Below, piece after piece: positions 50,019 through 61,578 of a stretch of 64,000 bases of DNA (the stretch's first letter is position 1; every line of letters begins with the position of its first letter). Under the pieces are notes generated by a model, which saw nothing but the letters and a program-made list of their open reading frames with translations, was not told where the DNA came from and ran no database searches. Both the position numbers and the translations under genes were made by a program. This stretch comes from an uncultured Collinsella sp. (lineage in GTDB: Bacteria; Actinomycetota; Coriobacteriia; Coriobacteriales; Coriobacteriaceae). Location of the stretch: positions 186,001 through 250,000 of the forward strand of contig UQTV01000002.1 of assembly GCA_900544095.1 (NCBI GenBank). The letters are read 5' to 3'.

Positions 50019-52849
50019 TGGCTACCAAACTCATCGATCTTTCCTTTACGCTCAACGGCCGTAAGGTCAAGGTTCAGATTGCCCCCGACACTATGCTCTT
50101 TGCGCTGCTGCGCGAGCAGGGCTGTGCGTCGGTGCGCTGCGCCTGCGAGACCACCAACTGCGGCCTGTGCACGGTGTGGCTCGACGGCGACCCGGTGCTG
50201 AGCTGCTCGGTTCCCGCCGCCCGCGTTGAGGGCCACACCATCACCACGCTCGAGGGTCTCAAGGCCGAGTCCGAGGCGCTTGCCCGCGCGATGGCTGCCG
50301 AAGGCGCCGAGCAGTGCGGTTTTTGCGCCCCCGGCCTCATCATGAACGTGCTGGCGCTCGCCCGCGCTGCCAAGGAGGACCCGAGCCTCGTCGCCACGCG
50401 CGAGGAGCTCTCGCGCCAGCTGGCCGGCAACCTCTGCCGCTGCAGCGGCTACGAGAGCCAGCTGCGCGCCATCGTCCGCTTTCTCAACGAGTCCGGCGTG
50501 CAGGTGGGCTTTGAGATGCCCGAGCTGCCCGTCAACGACACCAGCAGCGACGGCGTCGCGTACAAGCAGATTACCCACAAGCAGCCCAAGAAGGACTCGA
50601 AGGCGCTGCTCGAGGGCCGTCCCGTCTACACGGGCGATATGGTGCCCGCCGGCGCCCTGATCGTCAAACTCAAGCGCAGCCCCTATGCCCGCGCCAAGAT
50701 CCGCTCCATCGATACGTCGCGCGCCCTGAAGGTGCCCGGCGTCGTGGGCGTCTACACCTACGAGGACGTGCCCAAGCGCCGCTTTACTATCGCCGGTCAG
50801 AGCTATCCGCAGCCGAGTCCCTACGACCGCCTGATCCTCGAGAACCTCGTCCGTTACCAAAACGAGGAGGTGGCGATCGTCGCTGCCGAGACCGAGGAGG
50901 CTGCCGACAAGGCACTCAAGCTCATCAAGGTCGACTACGAGGTGCTCGAGCCCCTGCTGGACTTTACCAAGGCACTCGATAACGACATCGTGGTCCACCC
51001 CGAGGGCGACGTGACCTTTATGTTCCCGCAGGGCGGCGATGTCCCGCGCAACCTGGTGTGCAGCGGTGCCAGCGATTTTGGCGACCTGGACGAGGCCTTC
51101 GCCCAGAGCGACATCGTCTTTGAGCGCACCTACACCAGCCAGGCCACGCAGACCGCGCCCATGGAGACCTTCCGCGCCTTCGCGACGACCGACGCGTTCG
51201 GCCGCATCTCGGTGACCACCTCCACGCAGGTGCCCTTTCACGTGCGCCGCATGGTCGCGCAGTCGCTCGACATTCCGCAGTCGCAGGTGCAGGTCATTAA
51301 GCCGCGCATCGGCGGCGGCTTTGGCTCCAAGCAGACGGGCTGCTGCGAGATCTTCGTGGCGTTCGTTACCCAGCAGACCGGCCGTCCGAGCTACTGCTGC
51401 TACACCCGCGAGGAGACCATCACCGCGGGCAACTCGCGTCACCAGATGCAGATGACCGTTAAGCTGGGCGCCATGAACGACGGCACCATCACGGCCATCG
51501 ACCTGCATACGCTGTCCAACGCCGGTGCGTATGGCGAGCACGCCACCACGACGATCGGGCTTTCGGGCCACAAGAGCCTGCCCATCTACAACCACGTGAA
51601 GGCGAGCCGCTTTAGCTGGGACGCCGTCTACACCAATACCAATCGCGGCGGCGCGTATCGTGGCTACGGTGCCACCCAGGGCCAGTTTGCCGTGGAGAGC
51701 GCCGTCAACGAGCTCGCCGACATGCTGCACATGGACCCCGCCGACCTGCGCCTTAAGAACATCGTGCGCGAGGGCGAGATCATGCCGCAGTACTACAACG
51801 AGAAGCTCAACGCCTGCGCGCTCGACCGCTGCCTGCTGCGCGCGATGGACATGATCGGTTGGCGCGACAAGCCGCTGGCCGTCGACCTGGGCGACCGCGT
51901 GCGCGCTCTGGGCTGTGCGCTCACCATGCAGGGCTCGGGCATTTCCAACGTGGATATCGCCGGCATCGACATGCGCCTGGAAGAGGACGGCTTCATTTCC
52001 ATCGGCACCGGCGCCACCGATAACGGCATGGGCGTCGATACGATCCTGGCGCAGATTGCCGCCGAGGAGCTGGGCGTTGAAAGCTCACTCATTGTGGTGC
52101 GCGGCGTGGACACCGACGTGTCGCCGTTCGACGCCGGCTCGTACGCGAGCTCGGGCACGTACGTGACGGGTCTGGCAGCCAAGAACGCCGCGACCGAGCT
52201 GCGCGAGAAGATCTGCGCCAAGGCCGCCCAGATGTGGGACGTGGACGCAGCCGATGTGGTCTTTGATGGTCAGTACGTGCGCCTGTCCGACGAGCGTGCC
52301 GCGCGCGAGCAGAACCGCTACCTCACGCTGCGCGACTTTGCCAACCTGTGCGTCAAGAACATCGCGGGCGGCGACGCGCTCACCTCGCATGCCTCTGCCT
52401 GCCTGCCCGTTTCGCCTCCGCCGTTTATGGCCGGCATTGCCGAGGTCGAGGTCGACAAGGCCACCGGCAAGGTGACCGTGGTGGACTACGCGGCGGCTGT
52501 GGACTGCGGTACCGTGATCAACGAGGCGCTCGCGCGCGTCCAGGCCGAGGGCGGCATTGCCCAGGGTATCGGTCACGCGCTCTACGAGATCGTCGAGCAC
52601 GACGACCGCGGCCGCCTGCGCACCGGCAACTTTATGAGCTACAAGCTGCCCACGCGTCTGGATATCGGCAGCATTCGCGTGGCCTTTGAGCCGAGCTACG
52701 AGCCGACGGGCCCGTTTGGCGCCAAGTCGATCGGCGAGGTTGTCATCAACACGCCGCTCGCCGCCGTGGCCTCGGCCGTGGCGCACGCCACCGGCCACCA
52801 GGTTCGATCGCTGCCGATCACGCCCGAGAAGGCCCTGCTGGGGGAGTAG
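50018..52849 (+). CDS. Xanthine dehydrogenase-family enzyme, fused [2Fe-2S] and molybdopterin subunits
   Basis: The 943-residue protein joins an iron-sulfur domain (about 1-165) to a molybdopterin catalytic domain. Cluster ligands are C43, C48, C51 and C63 (CETTNCGLC), then C100, C103, C140 and C142 (CGFCAPG, CRC). The catalytic part has IGGGFGSKQ, GGAYRGYGATQGQF and FGAKSIGE with the proton-abstracting Glu. Members hydroxylate purines or other heterocycles. Nearby mod, moe and sel genes make a selenium-dependent purine hydroxylase plausible, but that is inference; no cofactor-maturation gene such as yqeB or yqeC lies in the window. Confidence 0.9.
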   Translation: MATKLIDLSFTLNGRKVKVQIAPDTMLFALLREQGCASVRCACETTNCGLCTVWLDGDPVLSCSVPAARVEGHTITTLEGLKAESEALARAMAAEGAEQCGFCAPGLIMNVLALARAAKEDPSLVATREELSRQLAGNLCRCSGYESQLRAIVRFLNESGVQVGFEMPELPVNDTSSDGVAYKQITHKQPKKDSKALLEGRPVYTGDMVPAGALIVKLKRSPYARAKIRSIDTSRALKVPGVVGVYTYEDVPKRRFTIAGQSYPQPSPYDRLILENLVRYQNEEVAIVAAETEEAADKALKLIKVDYEVLEPLLDFTKALDNDIVVHPEGDVTFMFPQGGDVPRNLVCSGASDFGDLDEAFAQSDIVFERTYTSQATQTAPMETFRAFATTDAFGRISVTTSTQVPFHVRRMVAQSLDIPQSQVQVIKPRIGGGFGSKQTGCCEIFVAFVTQQTGRPSYCCYTREETITAGNSRHQMQMTVKLGAMNDGTITAIDLHTLSNAGAYGEHATTTIGLSGHKSLPIYNHVKASRFSWDAVYTNTNRGGAYRGYGATQGQFAVESAVNELADMLHMDPADLRLKNIVREGEIMPQYYNEKLNACALDRCLLRAMDMIGWRDKPLAVDLGDRVRALGCALTMQGSGISNVDIAGIDMRLEEDGFISIGTGATDNGMGVDTILAQIAAEELGVESSLIVVRGVDTDVSPFDAGSYASSGTYVTGLAAKNAATELREKICAKAAQMWDVDAADVVFDGQYVRLSDERAAREQNRYLTLRDFANLCVKNIAGGDALTSHASACLPVSPPPFMAGIAEVEVDKATGKVTVVDYAAAVDCGTVINEALARVQAEGGIAQGIGHALYEIVEHDDRGRLRTGNFMSYKLPTRLDIGSIRVAFEPSYEPTGPFGAKSIGEVVINTPLAAVASAVAHATGHQVRSLPITPEKALLGE

Positions 52850-52989
52850 CGGGGCAGCGAACAAGTCGTAATGGGCGGGGCGGGGCAACTCGTCCCGCCT
52901 TTTGCACTCGTGGTGAGGTCGTGAGCCTGTAAAAGGTGTGCGTGCGCTTGCCGTTCGTATCTGCTATCATTCCTAGTCTGTGCGCTCAT

Positions 52990-53073
52990 GCGGGCGTGGC
53001 GGAATTGGTAGACGCGCCAGATTTAGGTTCTGGTGGGATTCCCGTGAAGGTTCGAGTCCTTTCGCCCGCACCA
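52990..53073 (+). tRNA. tRNA-Leu (TAG)
   Basis: Acceptor GCGGGCG pairs with CGCCCGC, D loop ATTGGTAGAC, anticodon arm CCAGA-TTTAGGT-TCTGG giving TAG, a long variable arm (TGGGATTCCCGTG region), T-arm GGTTCGAGTCC and encoded ACCA. An extended -10 TGCTATCAT at 52961-52969 is a possible promoter. Confidence 0.97.
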
Positions 53074-53164
53074 ACGCATCTGCGTCGGCCCTGGCCGTCG
53101 CGACACTTTGTTGCATAAAGGTACCAGCACCTCAGATAAGCTGGGCAGTATGAGGAGGAACGTG

Positions 53165-54463
53165 TTGAACATCACCGCTTCTGACGTCAAGGACGCCAAG
53201 CTCACCGCTACGGTCACCATCCCGGCCGCCGACGTCGACGCCGCGATCAAGAAGGCCTACAAGGACACCGCCAAGAAGTACCGCTTCCCGGGCTTCCGCG
53301 CCGGCAAGGCTCCCCGTCCGGTCATCGACTCCGCTCTTGGCGCCGAGGCTACCCTCGCTCAGGCCACCAACGACCTGATCGCCGCCAACGAGCCCGCCGT
53401 CCTCAACGAGCTGGACATCGTCCCCACCAAGAATGGTGACTACAAGGAGCTCGACCTCGCCAAGGATCACGAGGACTACACCTACACCGTCGAGTTCTCC
53501 TTGCGTCCTGCTGCCGAGCTCTCCTCCTTCGACGCCGTCGAGATCGAGATGCCTCCCGCGGAGGTCACCGAGTCCGAGATCAACAACCAGGTCGAGATGC
53601 TCCTCAACTACCGTGCTACCTTCGAGGACGTCGAGGGTCGCGCCGTCGAGGCTGACGACTATGTGACCGTCGACCTCAAGGCCGTCGAGAACGCCGACAA
53701 CTTCGCCGCCGAGGGCCGCATGCTCATCGCCGGTAGCGACAGCAACCCTGCTGAGTTCAACGAGGCTCTGATCGGCGCCAACGTTGACGACGTCAAGACT
53801 GTCACCTGGACCGACGAGGTCGAGGAGGGCGAGGAGGCCGAGACCCACACCGTCGAGGTCACCGTCAAGGGCATCAAGGTCCGCAACACCCCCGAGCTCA
53901 CCGACGAGCTCGTCAAGTCTGACTTTGGCTTCGACAGCATCGACGCTATGCGCGACGCCATCAAGCTCGAGATCGAGCAGGACAAGGCTTCCCGCCTCCC
54001 GGCCGAGAAGGAGAACCGTTGCGTCGCCGCTCTCGCTGAGCGTCTGCAGCTCGACGAGATGGACGCTGACTACGAGCAGTCCGTCTTTGAGGAGCTTGGC
54101 CAGAACTTCCTGTCCAACCTCGCTGCCCGCGGCATGACCCTCGACACCTGGCTGCCGGCTTCCGGCCTGACCATGGAGCAGTTCGTCGGCGACCTGCACA
54201 AGCAGGCCAACGACGTTGCCCGCGAGTCCCTGGCGCTCGACGCCCTCGCCCGTGAGCTCAAGATCGAGGTCACCGAGGACGACATTAACGCCGAGTTCGA
54301 GAAGGCCGGCGTCAAGGACGTCGAGGCTTCCAAGGCCGAGTTTATCGCCGATGGCCGCATGCCTGCCGTCCGCGAGTCCATCCGTCGCTCCAAGGCCGTC
54401 GACCACCTGGTCGAGAACGCCAAGGTGACCGAGGTCGACGAGACCGCCAAGGACGCCGAGTAA
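53165..54463 (+). CDS. tig: Trigger factor
   Basis: The 432-residue ribosome-associated chaperone has an N-terminal domain with FPGFRAGKAPR (the ribosome-binding FRxGxxP-type signature), a central FKBP domain (about 160-245, VDLKAVENADNFAAEG to THTVEVTVKG) and a helical C-terminal domain. Start choice is unclear: AGGAGG at 53153-53158 is six bases from TTG 53165, three from GTG 53162. I took TTG, giving MNITASDV, close to the usual MNVT. It leads a tig-clpP-clpX cluster. Confidence 0.93.
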   Translation: MNITASDVKDAKLTATVTIPAADVDAAIKKAYKDTAKKYRFPGFRAGKAPRPVIDSALGAEATLAQATNDLIAANEPAVLNELDIVPTKNGDYKELDLAKDHEDYTYTVEFSLRPAAELSSFDAVEIEMPPAEVTESEINNQVEMLLNYRATFEDVEGRAVEADDYVTVDLKAVENADNFAAEGRMLIAGSDSNPAEFNEALIGANVDDVKTVTWTDEVEEGEEAETHTVEVTVKGIKVRNTPELTDELVKSDFGFDSIDAMRDAIKLEIEQDKASRLPAEKENRCVAALAERLQLDEMDADYEQSVFEELGQNFLSNLAARGMTLDTWLPASGLTMEQFVGDLHKQANDVARESLALDALARELKIEVTEDDINAEFEKAGVKDVEASKAEFIADGRMPAVRESIRRSKAVDHLVENAKVTEVDETAKDAE

Positions 54464-54539
54464 TTCTCGCCACCTTGCCCGCGAGCGCATGCATGTGCCC
54501 GTGATGGGGTAAAGTTATACACCGGTTATCCGGTTGCTT

Positions 54540-54587
54540 CGTACGGTGCCAGCCAATGCATAGCATGCGGGCACCGTACGTTTATCT
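54540..54587 (+). terminator. Terminator after tig
   Basis: CGTACGGTGCC and GGCACCGTACG form an 11-pair stem around 19 bases, followed by TTTATCT. clpP begins about 40 bases later. Confidence 0.75.
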
Positions 54588-54625
54588 AGAACCACTATTG
54601 GTCCGTAAGAGAAATGGAGATGCGT

Positions 54626-55246
54626 ATGATCGCTAAGTTCGATTCCGCCCTCGTGCCATACGTTATCGAGCAGACGCCGCGCGGCGAGCGCAGCTACGAT
54701 ATCTATTCGCGCCTGCTCAACGACCGCATCATCTTCTTGGGCGAGGAGATCAACTCCGTCAGCGCCAATCTGGTCGTTGCCCAGCTGCTGCATCTTGAAA
54801 GCCAGGATGCCGAGAAGGATATCTCGCTCTACATCAATTCGCCCGGCGGCGAGGTTTACTCCGGCCTGGCGATTCTGGACACCATGAACTTTATCAAGCC
54901 GCAGGTCTCCACCATCTGCGTCGGTATGGCTGCGTCCATGGCCGCCGTGCTGCTTTCGGCTGGCGCCAAGGGCAAGCGCTTCTGCCTGCCGCACTCCAAG
55001 GTCATGATTCACCAGCCCAGCGGCGGTGCCCAGGGCCAGCAGACCGAGATCGAGATCGTTGCCGAGGAGATCAAGAAGACCCGTCGCGAGCTCAACCAGA
55101 TCCTGTCCGACGCCTCGGGCCAGCCCATCGAGAAGGTCCAGGCCGATACCGAGCGCGACAACTACCTGACCGCTGCCGAGGCCCTCGACTACGGCCTGAT
55201 CGACCGTATCGTTACCTCGCGCGACCTCGCCGCGAAGGACGCCTAG
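54626..55246 (+). CDS. clpP: ATP-dependent Clp protease proteolytic subunit
   Basis: The 206-residue serine peptidase has SPGGEVYSG, GMAASMAAVLLSAG with catalytic Ser104, and LPHSKVMIHQPSGG with catalytic His129; the Asp of the triad is in the ERDNYLTAAEA region. ATG at 54626 is chosen because GGAG lies six bases upstream; two ATGs earlier in frame are possible. It forms the 14-mer barrel that ClpX feeds. clpX begins two bases after its stop. Confidence 0.96.
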   Translation: MIAKFDSALVPYVIEQTPRGERSYDIYSRLLNDRIIFLGEEINSVSANLVVAQLLHLESQDAEKDISLYINSPGGEVYSGLAILDTMNFIKPQVSTICVGMAASMAAVLLSAGAKGKRFCLPHSKVMIHQPSGGAQGQQTEIEIVAEEIKKTRRELNQILSDASGQPIEKVQADTERDNYLTAAEALDYGLIDRIVTSRDLAAKDA

Positions 55247-55247
55247 G

Positions 55248-56654
55248 ATGGCAGGAAACATGCAGGACAACTTTGACGAGAACGGCAACCCCATCCGCTG
55301 CTCCTTCTGCGGAAAAGAGCAGGGCCAGGTTCGTCGCCTTGTAAAGGGTCCGACCAACATCTTTATCTGTGACGAGTGCGTCGCCGCTTGCTCTGAGATC
55401 TTGGAGGAGTCGCTGGCTTCGGACTTTATGGACGCTGCCCGCAACGGCAAGCTGCCGGGCTTCCTCAACGATCACGGCCAGGCTGCTGGGCAGCCCGCCG
55501 TGGACCCCGAGGCCGAGGGCTTTGAGCTCGAGGACGACCGCCAGGTCATCACGCACGTGCCGACGCCGCACGAGATCTATGACGAGCTTTCGGCTTATGT
55601 CATGGGCCAAGAGGACGCCAAGCGCGCCATGTCGGTTGCCGTGTACAACCATTACCGCCGCGTCATCGAGGGCGGTGCTGCGCTTTCGGCCTTTGACGAC
55701 GGTTTGGACTCGCAGCTTGACGATGACATGGACGAGGTGGAGCTCGCCAAGTCCAACATCCTGCTGCTCGGTCCCACCGGTACCGGCAAGACGCTGCTGG
55801 CCCAGACGCTCGCGCGCATCCTCGAGGTGCCGTTTGCCATCGCCGATGCCACCGCGCTCACCGAGGCTGGTTACGTTGGCGAGGACGTGGAGAACATCCT
55901 GCTCAAGCTCATCAATGCTGCCGATGGCGACATTGAGCGCGCTCAGGTAGGCATTATCTACGTGGACGAGATTGACAAGATTGCCCGCAAGGCCGAGAAC
56001 CTTTCCATTACCCGCGATGTCTCGGGCGAGGGTGTGCAGCAGGCGCTGCTTAAGATTCTTGAGGGCACGGTGGCCAGCGTTCCGCCTACCGGTGGCCGCA
56101 AGCATCCCCAGCAGGAGCTGCTGCAGATCGACACGACTAACATCCTGTTTATCTGCGGCGGTGCCTTTGTGGGTCTGGACAAGATCATCGCCGACCGCGT
56201 GGGCAACAAGGGCGTGGGCTTTAACTCCGAGATCGCTGGCCCCACCTCGGTCGACGAGAACGACCTGCTGCGTCAGGTGCTCCCGCAGGACCTCAACGCC
56301 TTTGGCATGATCCCCGAGTTTGTGGGACGTACGCCCGTCGTCACCCAGACGCAGGCGCTCGACGAGGACGACCTGGTCTCGATTCTGACCGAGCCCAAGA
56401 ACGCTGTGGTGCGTCAGTACCGCAAGATGTTCCAGCTCGAGGATGTCGATCTTGAGTTTGAGGACGCGGCCCTGCACGAGATCGCCCGCATGGCGCTCGC
56501 CCGCAAGACCGGCGCCCGCGGCCTGCGTTCCATTTGCGAGGATGTGCTGCAGCAGACGATGTTCGACCTCCCCAGCGAGGAAGGTGTTTCTAAGGTCATC
56601 GTGACCGAAGCCTCCGTAAAGGGCGAAGAACAGCCCCAACGCATCTACGGGTAA
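55248..56654 (+). CDS. clpX: ClpX ATPase subunit
   Basis: The 468-residue AAA+ unfoldase has a zinc-binding domain with C18, C21, C41 and C44, Walker A GPTGTGKT at 175-182, Walker B IIYVDEIDK and a C-terminal sensor-2 RTGARGLRS-like block (KTGARGLRS). An acidic insertion (DDGLDSQLDDDMDEVE, about 150-166) precedes the Walker A. It selects and unfolds substrates for ClpP. A second ATG four codons downstream is an alternative start. A clear terminator follows. Confidence 0.96.
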   Translation: MAGNMQDNFDENGNPIRCSFCGKEQGQVRRLVKGPTNIFICDECVAACSEILEESLASDFMDAARNGKLPGFLNDHGQAAGQPAVDPEAEGFELEDDRQVITHVPTPHEIYDELSAYVMGQEDAKRAMSVAVYNHYRRVIEGGAALSAFDDGLDSQLDDDMDEVELAKSNILLLGPTGTGKTLLAQTLARILEVPFAIADATALTEAGYVGEDVENILLKLINAADGDIERAQVGIIYVDEIDKIARKAENLSITRDVSGEGVQQALLKILEGTVASVPPTGGRKHPQQELLQIDTTNILFICGGAFVGLDKIIADRVGNKGVGFNSEIAGPTSVDENDLLRQVLPQDLNAFGMIPEFVGRTPVVTQTQALDEDDLVSILTEPKNAVVRQYRKMFQLEDVDLEFEDAALHEIARMALARKTGARGLRSICEDVLQQTMFDLPSEEGVSKVIVTEASVKGEEQPQRIYG

Positions 56655-56677
56655 ACCAGCCAAAAACGTGCTTGCAA

Positions 56678-56716
56678 ATAGCCTCCGACCATCCACGGTC
56701 GGAGGCTATTTTATAT
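56678..56716 (+). terminator. Terminator after clpX
   Basis: ATAGCCTCCGACC and GGTCGGAGGCTAT form a 13-pair stem around ATCCAC, followed by TTTATAT. Confidence 0.9.
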
Positions 56717-56805
56717 ATACGCAAAACACCCAACTACCTGTGTTATTCTGTGTGTTTGTTTAAGCCTCAGCGAAGTCATATCAGACTGAAGTAATCGATA
56801 CCTAA

Positions 56806-56920
56806 GGGGAGGAATGTAGGCCCGATTTTCGTAGATTCCGCACGAGCCGAAGACCACTTAATGTGGTCTTCGAGCGAGCCAGGACTTGACCGAGCGAAAA
56901 TCGGGCCTACATTCCTCCCC
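56806..56920. repeat. Structured repeat with variable arms (TTCCGCACGAGCC core), copy 2
   Basis: Perfect 20-base arms (GGGGAGGAATGTAGGCCCGA and complement) extend with TTTTCG/CGAAAA. The core matches 12863-12939, but its hairpin is GAAGACCAC/GTGGTCTTC instead of GGAAAGCAC/GTGCTTTCC, around the same TTAAT. It lies in the valS leader, 20 bases before the ATG. No T-box features are visible in this gap. Confidence 0.85.
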
Positions 56921-56940
56921 GATGGGCAAGGGAGAGATAT

Positions 56941-59637
<2,697 letters not shown>

Positions 59638-59690
59638 GGTTTACTCGGGGACGCGTCCCGACGCTTTGCTCGCTACTGCGGACACCTATT

Positions 59691-59712
59691 CCGCCGTTCT
59701 AACGAACGGCGG
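59691..59712 (+). terminator. Hairpin after valS
   Basis: CCGCCGTTC and GAACGGCGG form a perfect nine-pair stem with a TAAC loop. No T run follows. A small GGGACG/CGTCCC palindrome lies at 59648-59659. Confidence 0.5.
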
Positions 59713-59719
59713 CTGACTC

Positions 59720-59834
59720 GACGCTGCAAACGCCTCTGATGGCCAATCTGCCGTTCAACTTCGGGCGCATGGGCATAAGCCCTATGCGCCCTTGTTTCAC
59801 GGCACCTTGGCTCATCAGAGGCGTTTTCGCTGAC
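59720..59834. repeat. Structured repeat with GACGCTGC / TTTCGCTGAC ends, copy 3
   Basis: Outer stem ACGCCTCTGATG/CATCAGAGGCGT, middle TGCCGT/ACGGCA (TGCCTT/AAGGCA in the other copies), apical GGGCGCATGGGC/GCCCTATGCGCCC around ATAA. All three stems differ from the other copies yet stay paired. It ends about 12 bases before a TATACT box for folC. Confidence 0.85.
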
Positions 59835-59845
59835 TATCCTCAACC

Positions 59846-59851
59846 TATACT
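59846..59851 (+). promoter_or_regulatory. Possible folC -10 box
   Basis: TATACT lies 18-23 bases before the folC ATG, so the transcript would have a very short leader. Any -35 would fall within the structured repeat. No ribosome site is visible before the ATG. Confidence 0.35.
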
Positions 59852-59868
59852 GTTTTATTTTTCTATGA

Positions 59869-61227
59869 ATGGCGGTTCTAAAAATGCCTAAGCGTTCTGG
59901 CTTGTATACCGTTCCTTTTGAGTTTGATTTGCTTTCGTTTGATGAGGCTGTTGGGCTTGCTGCTGATACGGGGCGGATTTCTGGGGATGCTGGTCCTCTG
60001 CTCGAGACGGTTGTCGATATGCTTGATGAGCTGGGACGTCCGGATGAGTATTTTGATTGCATTCAGGTTGCCGGTACCAATGGCAAGACTTCGACTACGC
60101 GTTTTTCGGCTGCTATCCTTCGAGGCGAGGGGCTCAGGACCGCGCTGTATACGTCGCCGCAGCTGGTGCGCTATCCCGAGCGTATGGAGGTCGATGGGTG
60201 CGTCGTAAGCGACGAGGCGTTTGCCCGTGGTGTTTCTGCCGCTGTTGAGGCGGGACATCGCGTGAATGCCCGTCGTGTGGCGGCGGGGGAGCGTGCCTAT
60301 ACCATCACGCCGTTTGACCTGCTGACGGCCGCTGCGCTTGTGGTGTTTGCCGAGGCCGCGGTGGATGTTGCCGTGCTCGAGGTTGGCATGGGCGGTCGTT
60401 GGGACGCCACGAGCGCGACCGATCCCGTCGCCGTTGCCATTACGGGCATTGGACTCGACCACACACGCATTTTGGGCGATACGCTCGAGGCCATTGCGGG
60501 GGAGAAGGCTGCGGTCATTAAGCCCGGACGCCTGGTTGTGCTGGGCGAGGGCACGCACGAGGCGAGCGTTCAGCGCGTGATGGATGCACGTTGTCGCGAG
60601 TGCGGCATAGTGCCGCTGGTGGTGAACCATGCCACGACCAAGGTGCCGGCACATGTGGGCGACACGGTGGAGTTCAGCTGCACCACGCCGCGTGCCATCT
60701 ATACGTCGAGCATGGTCAAGCCGGCGTATCAGCCGCAGAATGCCGCGTGTGCGATCATGCTGTGCGAGGGGTATCTGGGTCGCGAGCTCGATCATGACAA
60801 GCTCGATGCGTCGCTTATGGGCTGTCCCACGCCTGGTCGCTTTGATGTGCTGGGAACCGATCCGCTCAAGCTGATCGACGCCTGTCATAACCCCCAGAGC
60901 TGCGAGAACTTTGTGAGCGCGCTGGACGAGATCGATCCGTGCGTGGAGAACCGCCCCGTGCTGCTGTGTGCCGCGCTGGCCGATAAGGACGTGGCGGGTA
61001 TCGTTGACGTTCTGGTTCCGGCGTTCCCCCGCGTGGTCGTGACCCAGACCGATTCCGATCGCGCCCTGCCGGCAGAGGAGCTCGCTGCCCTGGTGGGTGC
61101 CGATAAGCTCGCGGGCGTATACCCGAGCGTGTCCGAGGCCCTCGCTGCCTTCGATGCCGCAGGCGAGCCCTTCGTAGCAGCCGGCACCATCACCCTAGCC
61201 GGCGAAGTAGCCGGCCTGCTGCGCTAA
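59869..61227 (+). CDS. folC: Folylpolyglutamate / dihydrofolate synthase
   Basis: The 452-residue Mur-ligase-family enzyme has the P-loop VAGTNGKTSTTRFSAAIL near residues 67-84, VLEVGMGGRWDATSATDP and GLDHTRILGDTLEAIAGEKA, the FolC catalytic blocks, and a C-terminal Rossmann-like domain. It adds glutamate to folates. Starts at 59869 or 59884 are both possible; neither has a ribosome site. The first 150 bases are T-rich in codon use, while the last 20 codons use C- and A-ending codons. Confidence 0.93.
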   Translation: MAVLKMPKRSGLYTVPFEFDLLSFDEAVGLAADTGRISGDAGPLLETVVDMLDELGRPDEYFDCIQVAGTNGKTSTTRFSAAILRGEGLRTALYTSPQLVRYPERMEVDGCVVSDEAFARGVSAAVEAGHRVNARRVAAGERAYTITPFDLLTAAALVVFAEAAVDVAVLEVGMGGRWDATSATDPVAVAITGIGLDHTRILGDTLEAIAGEKAAVIKPGRLVVLGEGTHEASVQRVMDARCRECGIVPLVVNHATTKVPAHVGDTVEFSCTTPRAIYTSSMVKPAYQPQNAACAIMLCEGYLGRELDHDKLDASLMGCPTPGRFDVLGTDPLKLIDACHNPQSCENFVSALDEIDPCVENRPVLLCAALADKDVAGIVDVLVPAFPRVVVTQTDSDRALPAEELAALVGADKLAGVYPSVSEALAAFDAAGEPFVAAGTITLAGEVAGLLR

Positions 61228-61242
61228 CCCATCCCCTCAGCG

Positions 61243-61307
61243 GTTGCGGTGAAATGCGGACTGTTTTACAAGCCAGGAGCCTCAAACAGTCCGTATATCA
61301 CCGCAAC
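61243..61307. repeat. GTTGCGGTG palindromic repeat, copy 2
   Basis: GTTGCGGTGAAAT and ATATCACCGCAAC enclose GCGGACTGTTT and AAACAGTCCGT, which also pair. It lies just after the folC stop, between convergent genes. Confidence 0.82.
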
Positions 61308-61313
61308 TTAAAA

Positions 61314-61349
61314 GTAGTCAATTTGGGACGGGGCAATTTTGACTACCCT
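61314..61349. repeat. GTAGTCAA small inverted repeat
   Basis: GTAGTCAA and TTGACTAC flank TTTGGGACGGGGCAATT. A partial relative (GTAGTCAATTTGCGACGGGG) is at 62717-62736, and the GACTACCCTCGACCA segment recurs inside the CTACTACG repeats. Confidence 0.55.
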
Positions 61350-61368
61350 GCGCCTCGAGTTGACTTGC

Positions 61369-61534
61369 TCGCCACGAAATGGGCCTATCTACTACGTTTT
61401 ACCGACTACCCTCGACCACGCGGGGCATTGTGAAATTAAAACCGCAGGTAAAGGGCTCGCCATTTTTCAAAAAAGACCTGCATGGTCGACCCATGCGGGT
61501 TAAACGTAGTAGATAGCCCGTTTTCGTGGTGCGA
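61369..61534. repeat. CTACTACGTTTA long inverted repeat, copy 2
   Basis: Arms around CTATCTACTACGTTT (left) and AAACGTAGTAGATAG (right), with GCCACGAAA/TTTTCGTGG ends, pair over about 33 bases. Inside are GACTACCCTCGACCA and AAATTAAAACCGCAGGTAAA, then GACCTGCATGGTCGACCC-type hairpin text. The same plan is at 47038-47199. Confidence 0.82.
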
Positions 61535-61544
61535 CGTTAACGGA

Positions 61545-61575
61545 ATGTGTCAACGGGGCTGTCCCTTTGGCACAT
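61545..61575 (-). repeat. GTGACAAAGGG-type palindrome, diverged, after pepQ
   Basis: ATGTGTCAACGGGGCTGTCCCTTTGGCACAT keeps the ends and centre of the 28759-28789 palindrome, with several changes (the full hairpin is 31 bases). It lies directly after the minus-strand peptidase stop. Confidence 0.6.
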
Positions 61576-61578
61576 TGG

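Noticed and set aside
56717..56940. T-box leader ahead of valS
   Set aside because: No specifier loop or T-box consensus (TGGNACCGCG-type) is present; the gap is taken up by a structured repeat.
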